Shown here in pieces: positions 60,167-64,000 of a DNA stretch of 64,000 nt. This DNA comes from Pantoea ananatis LMG 2665. GTDB lineage: Bacteria > Pseudomonadota > Gammaproteobacteria > Enterobacterales > Enterobacteriaceae. The notes below the pieces were generated by a model. The model did no database searches. It was not told the DNA's origin and saw only the letters and a list, made by a program, of their open reading frames with translations. Within the stretch, counting starts at the first letter, position 1. The number at the start of each line of letters is the position of its first letter. The stretch is from positions 558,001-622,000 of the forward strand of contig NZ_JMJJ01000005.1 of assembly GCF_000710035.2 (NCBI RefSeq), read 5' to 3'. A program made the translations under genes and the position numbers.

Positions 60167-61096
60167 TTATTTCACCCGGCCCAGCTCAGCAGAACGCATT
60201 GCGGCATGAATCTCTTCGGCCGCTCCGTCACCCAGCGGTAACAGCGGTGAACGGACAGTGGCATGTTCCAGAATGCCACGCGCAACCAGCGCATGTTTGA
60301 GTGCGACAGTGCCTTCCATATGTGAGCCACGATGGTAAACCGCTTTAGTCACAGGCATCAGTCGATCATGTAAAGCACGTGCTTTCTTATAGTCCTGCGC
60401 TTTACCTGCGTTAATCATTTCAATCAGCGGCTCAGGGGCAATATTGCCGTAGCCCACCAGGAAGCCATCAACATCAAAAATGGTATGCAGCAGATATTCA
60501 TCGTGGCAGGTCAGAATCTGTAGATCGGGACGTTCACGGCGGATGACGGGAATTTCAGTATCCCACCGCCGCATATTACGCACGCCATTTTTCATCGCAA
60601 ACACGCCGGGTTGCGCGGAAATATCCAGCAGCGTTTTCAGGTTATAGGTGGCTTTGGTCACATCCGGGTACTGGAATAAAATAAGCGGTAAACCACTCTC
60701 TTCATACACGACGCGGTAGCGATCCTGAGGTGCGCCGTCCTGGTATCCAAAACGCAACCAGCCGTGTGAGGGATAGAGCAAACCGGCAGCCGCACCGGCC
60801 TCGACAGCGCGTTTTGCCTCACGCGCCGCGACTTCGGTGCCTTCCCCGGTAATACCGGCAATAACGGGGATTTTGCCTTCGACCGATTTTACAAATGCCC
60901 GAATCACGTCGGCCTGTTCATCCTGCGTCAGAAAGGTGCCCTCGCCAGCATGACCCAGGACCACCAGCCCCTTTACGCCGTCGATACTTCCCAGCCAACT
61001 GCCCAGACGTTGAATCGCGTCAAAATCCACTTGCCCTTCGCGCGTGAATGGGGTGACAGGCGCAGGGGTTAAACCTCTTAGGTCGATATTAATCAT
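60167..61096 (-). CDS. DHDPS/NAL-family class I aldolase or dehydratase
   Basis: This is a 309-residue TIM-barrel protein of the DapA/NanA family. Schiff-base Lys169 is in GVFAMKNGVRN and the conserved Tyr143 in LFQYPD. The substrate-carboxylate loop reads GHAGEGTFLT instead of the GTTGES of true DapA, so it is not the lysine-pathway enzyme. It more likely splits or dehydrates a 2-keto sugar acid. An operator-like palindrome upstream points to control by the LacI protein next door. Confidence 0.85.
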   Translation of the reverse strand: MINIDLRGLTPAPVTPFTREGQVDFDAIQRLGSWLGSIDGVKGLVVLGHAGEGTFLTQDEQADVIRAFVKSVEGKIPVIAGITGEGTEVAAREAKRAVEAGAAAGLLYPSHGWLRFGYQDGAPQDRYRVVYEESGLPLILFQYPDVTKATYNLKTLLDISAQPGVFAMKNGVRNMRRWDTEIPVIRRERPDLQILTCHDEYLLHTIFDVDGFLVGYGNIAPEPLIEMINAGKAQDYKKARALHDRLMPVTKAVYHRGSHMEGTVALKHALVARGILEHATVRSPLLPLGDGAAEEIHAAMRSAELGRVK

Positions 61097-61153
61097 GATT
61101 AACTCCTTGATGTGAAATACTTTTAGTCACAGGTTCAGTCAAAGTGACCACAA

Positions 61154-61184
61154 TATGAAAACGTTACTGAAATCGTTTTCACAT
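61154..61184. promoter_or_regulatory. LacI-type operator upstream of the aldolase
   Basis: TGAAAACG (61156-61163) and CGTTTTCA (61174-61181) form an inverted repeat with a ten-base spacer that itself contains TGAAATCGTTTTCA. The same GTGAAAACG...CGTTTTCAC pair with a ten-base spacer occurs upstream of the MFS gene, which suggests one shared repressor. Confidence 0.75.
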
Positions 61185-61343
61185 AAGATAAATTGGCAAT
61201 CTAATTTCATCGCGTCAACCAGCGGCGATTGATAAATGAGGCAGTTATCACAAAACGCTTTGGGAGACGAAGAGAGTTTGCGATCGGGATCCCAGCGGGT
61301 TAATGACCACATTACATTCGCAATGCGGTCATTAAAGGAACGA

Positions 61344-62375
61344 TTACTGATGAGGAGAAGACGTGGATTTTCGCGGAATTAACGTAGGAATAATGGTCGA
61401 TAAATGGGGTTCATGCCTGCCATGGATAAGCATATCTACAGCATTACCGGCAATATGTTCCAGCGGTGTTCGCACTGAGGTCAATGCGACAGGCAAGCGG
61501 CTGACCAGGGGGATATCGTTGTATCCGACCAGTGACAGGTCTTTGCCGATGGTCATGCCTGCACGATGCGCCGCAGCCATGACCCCAATCGCAATCTCAT
61601 CATTGACGGCAAAAATTGCGGTTGGCCGCGAGGTATGGTTCAACATTGACGACCCCACATCTTCGCCTGACTTGATATTAAAGTCAGACGAACGGCACCA
61701 TTCTGGCCGAACAGGCAAACCGGCTTCACTCATTGCCCGTTCAAAACCTTTACGACGATTCAACGCATTGGACGCAAAATCCGGTCCACCAATCATCCCG
61801 ATTTTTTTATGGCCTAAATCGATCAGATGACGCGCTGCAAGGTAGCCACCCATTTCGTCATCGCCAACGGAAGAGGGACTTACGCCATCCGTACGCAATA
61901 CCAGCACGTGCGGTATTTCGCGCTCCCGCAGGGTCTGGGGAAGCGGATCGCCCAGACGACAGGTTGAAAGAATCAGGCCGTCAACGCGTCTGTCCAGTAG
62001 GGATTCTGCGGACGCTTTTTCCTGTTGCGGATCGTCACCACAGGTCGCCACGATGGCAAAATAGCCGCGTCGTGAAGCTGCTGTCGCGATAGCCTCAAAC
62101 AGCATCGCCGTCACCGCATCCGTCATACGCGGAACCAGAACGCCAAGCGTGCCGGTATCGCCCCTGCGCAGGCTGGAGGCAACATAATCACGCCGATAGC
62201 CAAGTTCACGGGCAACCTGGCGAACCTTTTCAGCTGACGCGCTTTTTGACTGCGGAAGCCTCTCATCCAGAATTCGCGATACGGTGGAGATGCTTACGCC
62301 CGCGGCATTAGCAACATCACGCATCGTTATCAGCCTTTTATCCGACTGTTCCTTTTCCTGGCTTTCCTGATCCAT
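61344..62375 (-). CDS. LacI-family transcriptional repressor
   Basis: This is a 343-residue LacI regulator. The HTH (ITMRDVANAAGVSISTVSRIL) begins near residue 16 after an acidic N-terminal extension, the hinge helix ends SLRRGDTG, and the sugar-binding domain follows (LVPRMTDAVTAMLFEAI, GYNDIPLVSRLPVALTSVRTP). It lies between two matching operators that flank the aldolase and the MFS gene, so it should repress both until a sugar acid or its derivative binds. Confidence 0.9.
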   Translation of the reverse strand: MDQESQEKEQSDKRLITMRDVANAAGVSISTVSRILDERLPQSKSASAEKVRQVARELGYRRDYVASSLRRGDTGTLGVLVPRMTDAVTAMLFEAIATAASRRGYFAIVATCGDDPQQEKASAESLLDRRVDGLILSTCRLGDPLPQTLREREIPHVLVLRTDGVSPSSVGDDEMGGYLAARHLIDLGHKKIGMIGGPDFASNALNRRKGFERAMSEAGLPVRPEWCRSSDFNIKSGEDVGSSMLNHTSRPTAIFAVNDEIAIGVMAAAHRAGMTIGKDLSLVGYNDIPLVSRLPVALTSVRTPLEHIAGNAVDMLIHGRHEPHLSTIIPTLIPRKSTSSPHQ

Positions 62376-62700
62376 ATATCACTCCGAGGATTAATGTGGG
62401 TGGCAAAGATCCCTCTGCAGACGGCAATACTATACAACAGACGCTATAACAACGGGATACGCCCTTAACATGCACTGCGTGGGGGCCGCATTTCTCTTTG
62501 TCGTCACGCCTGAAGAATACGATTTTCAACGCTTAGGCTCTCATTGTTCTCCCCAGCCTGAGCATCCCCGTAAAGGCTATTGAAGAGAGTATGACCTGTT
62601 TCACGCTTTTTCGATTGCCTGAGAGCGGAATGTGAACACGTTAACAATTAATCAAGCCGCTTAATTGACGCAGCGGGATATTAAACCAACGATAATTCAT
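62376..62700. other. Divergent region upstream of the LacI gene
   Basis: This is a 300-base stretch without a supported gene. It should hold the promoter of the LacI gene. TGTGAACACGTTAACAATTA near 62630 is an additional AT-rich palindromic patch. Confidence 0.4.
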
Positions 62701-62728
62701 GTGAAAACGATTGCATTAACGTTTTCAC
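62701..62728. promoter_or_regulatory. LacI-type operator upstream of the MFS gene
   Basis: GTGAAAACG and CGTTTTCAC form a perfect nine-base inverted repeat with a ten-base spacer, about 120 bases upstream of the MFS start. Arms and spacing match the site at 61156-61181. Confidence 0.8.
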
Positions 62729-62849
62729 ACTATCCATTTTGCACAGGTTTTATGCAACTACCGTCAGTGAGTGGCTGCAAATGCATGGCTCAGGAACGCG
62801 CGTCGTCTTGCATGTTTGCCCCATATCCATCACGCAACAGGGTGTAACT

Positions 62850-64000
62850 ATGTCAACTCAGGTTATCGCTTGCCACGCTCATCCCGCCGACGCATCAGTA
62901 TTACTGGCACGGCTTGAGCGATTGCCCATCACACGCCGGTTAATGGCGATTCGTGTTGTGGTAGGGCTGTCCACTTTTTTTGATGCCTATACCATTATTG
63001 CCATCGCGTTTGCCCTGCCACAACTGACGCAGGAATGGGGGCTTACGCCGACGTTCGTCGGTCTGATCATTGCAGCCAGCTATATTGGGCAACTGGTGGG
63101 AGCGCTCTTTTTTGGTACGCTGGCAGAAAAAATTGGCAGGATTGGTGTTTTACGTATCACCATCGTGATGTTTGTGATTATGGATGCCGCCTGCCTGTTC
63201 GCCTGGAACGGTTGGTCAATTCTGATCATTCGTTTTTTGCAGGGACTGGGCATTGGTGCTGAGGTTCCCGTTGCCAGTGCCTATATCAACGAATTTGTCG
63301 GTGCAAAGAAGCGGGGTCGGTTTTTTCTGCTTTATGAAGTGATCTTTCCAGTCGGCATGATGTGTGCTGGCCTTATCGGATTCTTTCTGGTGCCCATTTA
63401 TGGCTGGAAAATCATGTTTCTTATTGGCCTGATCCCTTCAGCTCTGGCGGCGCCTTTGCGTTGGTTTATGCCAGAGTCTCCGCGCTGGTTAGTCTCTAAA
63501 GGCCGCCATCAACAGGCTGAAAAAGTCGTTCAGTTGTTTGAAGCAGAAGCCCTTCGTCGTGGTATGTCATTACCCGAGCCTGTAATAAAACCCGTACCGG
63601 TGATGCCCGCCTCGTCCAGCGGCGTAAAGGCGCTGTTTTCAGGTATCTACAAATCCCGCACGTTTATGCTGTGGGGATTGTGGCTCACGGTTTATACCGT
63701 TAACAACGGCATGATTACCTGGTTTCCTACTATGTACAGAACCTTGTTTCATCTGCCATTAGAAACCAGCCTGGCCTATGGATGGATTACCTCTACCTGT
63801 GGCGTTATTGCCTCTGTCATTTGTGCCTTTAAGATCGATCAAGTAGGCCGTAAGCGCTGGTACACCTGGGCATTTATGCTGGCCATTATTCCGCTCATCG
63901 TGCTGTGTGTACTGGGTGCCAATACGCCATGGCAGATACTGATATTGGGCAGCATGGCCTATGCTATTTTGCAAACAATTGCCTTTTCACTTTATCTCTA
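62850..64000 (+). CDS. MFS transporter, sugar/organic-acid type (3' end cut off by window)
   Basis: This reading frame is open to the right window edge, with 383 codons seen of a probable 440-470. MFS signatures are FGTLAEKIGR in loop 2-3, the GLGIGAEVPVASAYINEF helix 4 segment and PESPRWLVSKGR after helix 6, as in the sugar porter and NiaP-like groups. The ribosome site is weak. With the aldolase, the Dcu-like carrier and the LacI repressor it forms a putative uptake and breakdown cluster for a sugar acid or similar compound. Confidence 0.88.
   Translation, partial: MSTQVIACHAHPADASVLLARLERLPITRRLMAIRVVVGLSTFFDAYTIIAIAFALPQLTQEWGLTPTFVGLIIAASYIGQLVGALFFGTLAEKIGRIGVLRITIVMFVIMDAACLFAWNGWSILIIRFLQGLGIGAEVPVASAYINEFVGAKKRGRFFLLYEVIFPVGMMCAGLIGFFLVPIYGWKIMFLIGLIPSALAAPLRWFMPESPRWLVSKGRHQQAEKVVQLFEAEALRRGMSLPEPVIKPVPVMPASSSGVKALFSGIYKSRTFMLWGLWLTVYTVNNGMITWFPTMYRTLFHLPLETSLAYGWITSTCGVIASVICAFKIDQVGRKRWYTWAFMLAIIPLIVLCVLGANTPWQILILGSMAYAILQTIAFSLYL

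Overview
The window is chromosomal DNA from a member of the Enterobacterales. Most of it follows the Escherichia coli 46-48 minute gene order closely: mdtCD-baeSR-trhP(yegQ)-cyaR-yegS, thiMD, apbC/mrp-metG, yohJK-cdd, sanA, mglBAC-galS-yeiB-folE, yeiG, lysP-yeiE-yeiH, nfo and fruBKA. Several substitutions relative to E. coli (ahpCF next to metG, maeA between cdd and sanA, an iron-type ABC importer where cirA normally sits) suggest a relative such as the Erwiniaceae (Pantoea/Erwinia); the family assignment is inference from memory, not a measurement.

Layout. 1-5.6 kb: end of the multidrug efflux operon mdtABCD with its two-component system baeSR. 5.6-8.2 kb: tRNA hydroxylation gene trhP, a CyaR-like small RNA and lipid kinase yegS. 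8.3-10.5 kb: a YeiQ/YdfI-like polyol dehydrogenase with an RspR-like regulator. 10.6-12.3 kb: thiMD behind a TPP riboswitch. 12.2-19.8 kb: an AT-rich integrated element of about 7.6 kb bounded by a 26-bp direct repeat that lies inside the thiM TPP aptamer. It carries a tyrosine integrase, a HigB toxin / HigA-ImmA antitoxin-protease / Beta-family protein operon with a strong promoter and paired operators, a small exported protein with an octanucleotide repeat in its signal peptide, and several unknown small genes. 20-25.8 kb: an LprI-like secreted protein, a membrane protein, an AEC transporter and ahpCF. 25.8-34.5 kb: a GNAT acetyltransferase, apbC, metG, yohJK, cdd, maeA, sanA. 34.7-41.8 kb: the galactose ABC transporter mglBAC, its repressor galS, yeiB and folE. 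41.9-46.1 kb: an MFS/LysR pair and the formaldehyde detoxification genes frmA-yeiG. 46.1-54.3 kb: siderophore-type ABC genes with a Fur box, lysP, yeiE, a DUF1232 gene, yeiH, an Rpn nuclease and nfo. 54.4-58.2 kb: the fructose PTS operon fruBKA with two Cra operators. 58.5-64 kb: a LacI-regulated catabolic cluster (Dcu-like transporter, DHDPS-family aldolase, LacI repressor, and an MFS carrier cut by the window end).

Most unusual point. The element inserted within the 3' half of the thiM TPP aptamer and brought its own replacement 5' half, so thiM again has a complete aptamer. The original thiM promoter region and original 5' aptamer half are now on the far side and point into the integrase gene. 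An inverted third copy of the aptamer 3' half and three evenly spaced TGTGNCCC repeats lie just inside the left end. This arrangement, together with the HigB/HigA-ImmA/Beta operon it carries, is the best candidate here for undescribed biology.
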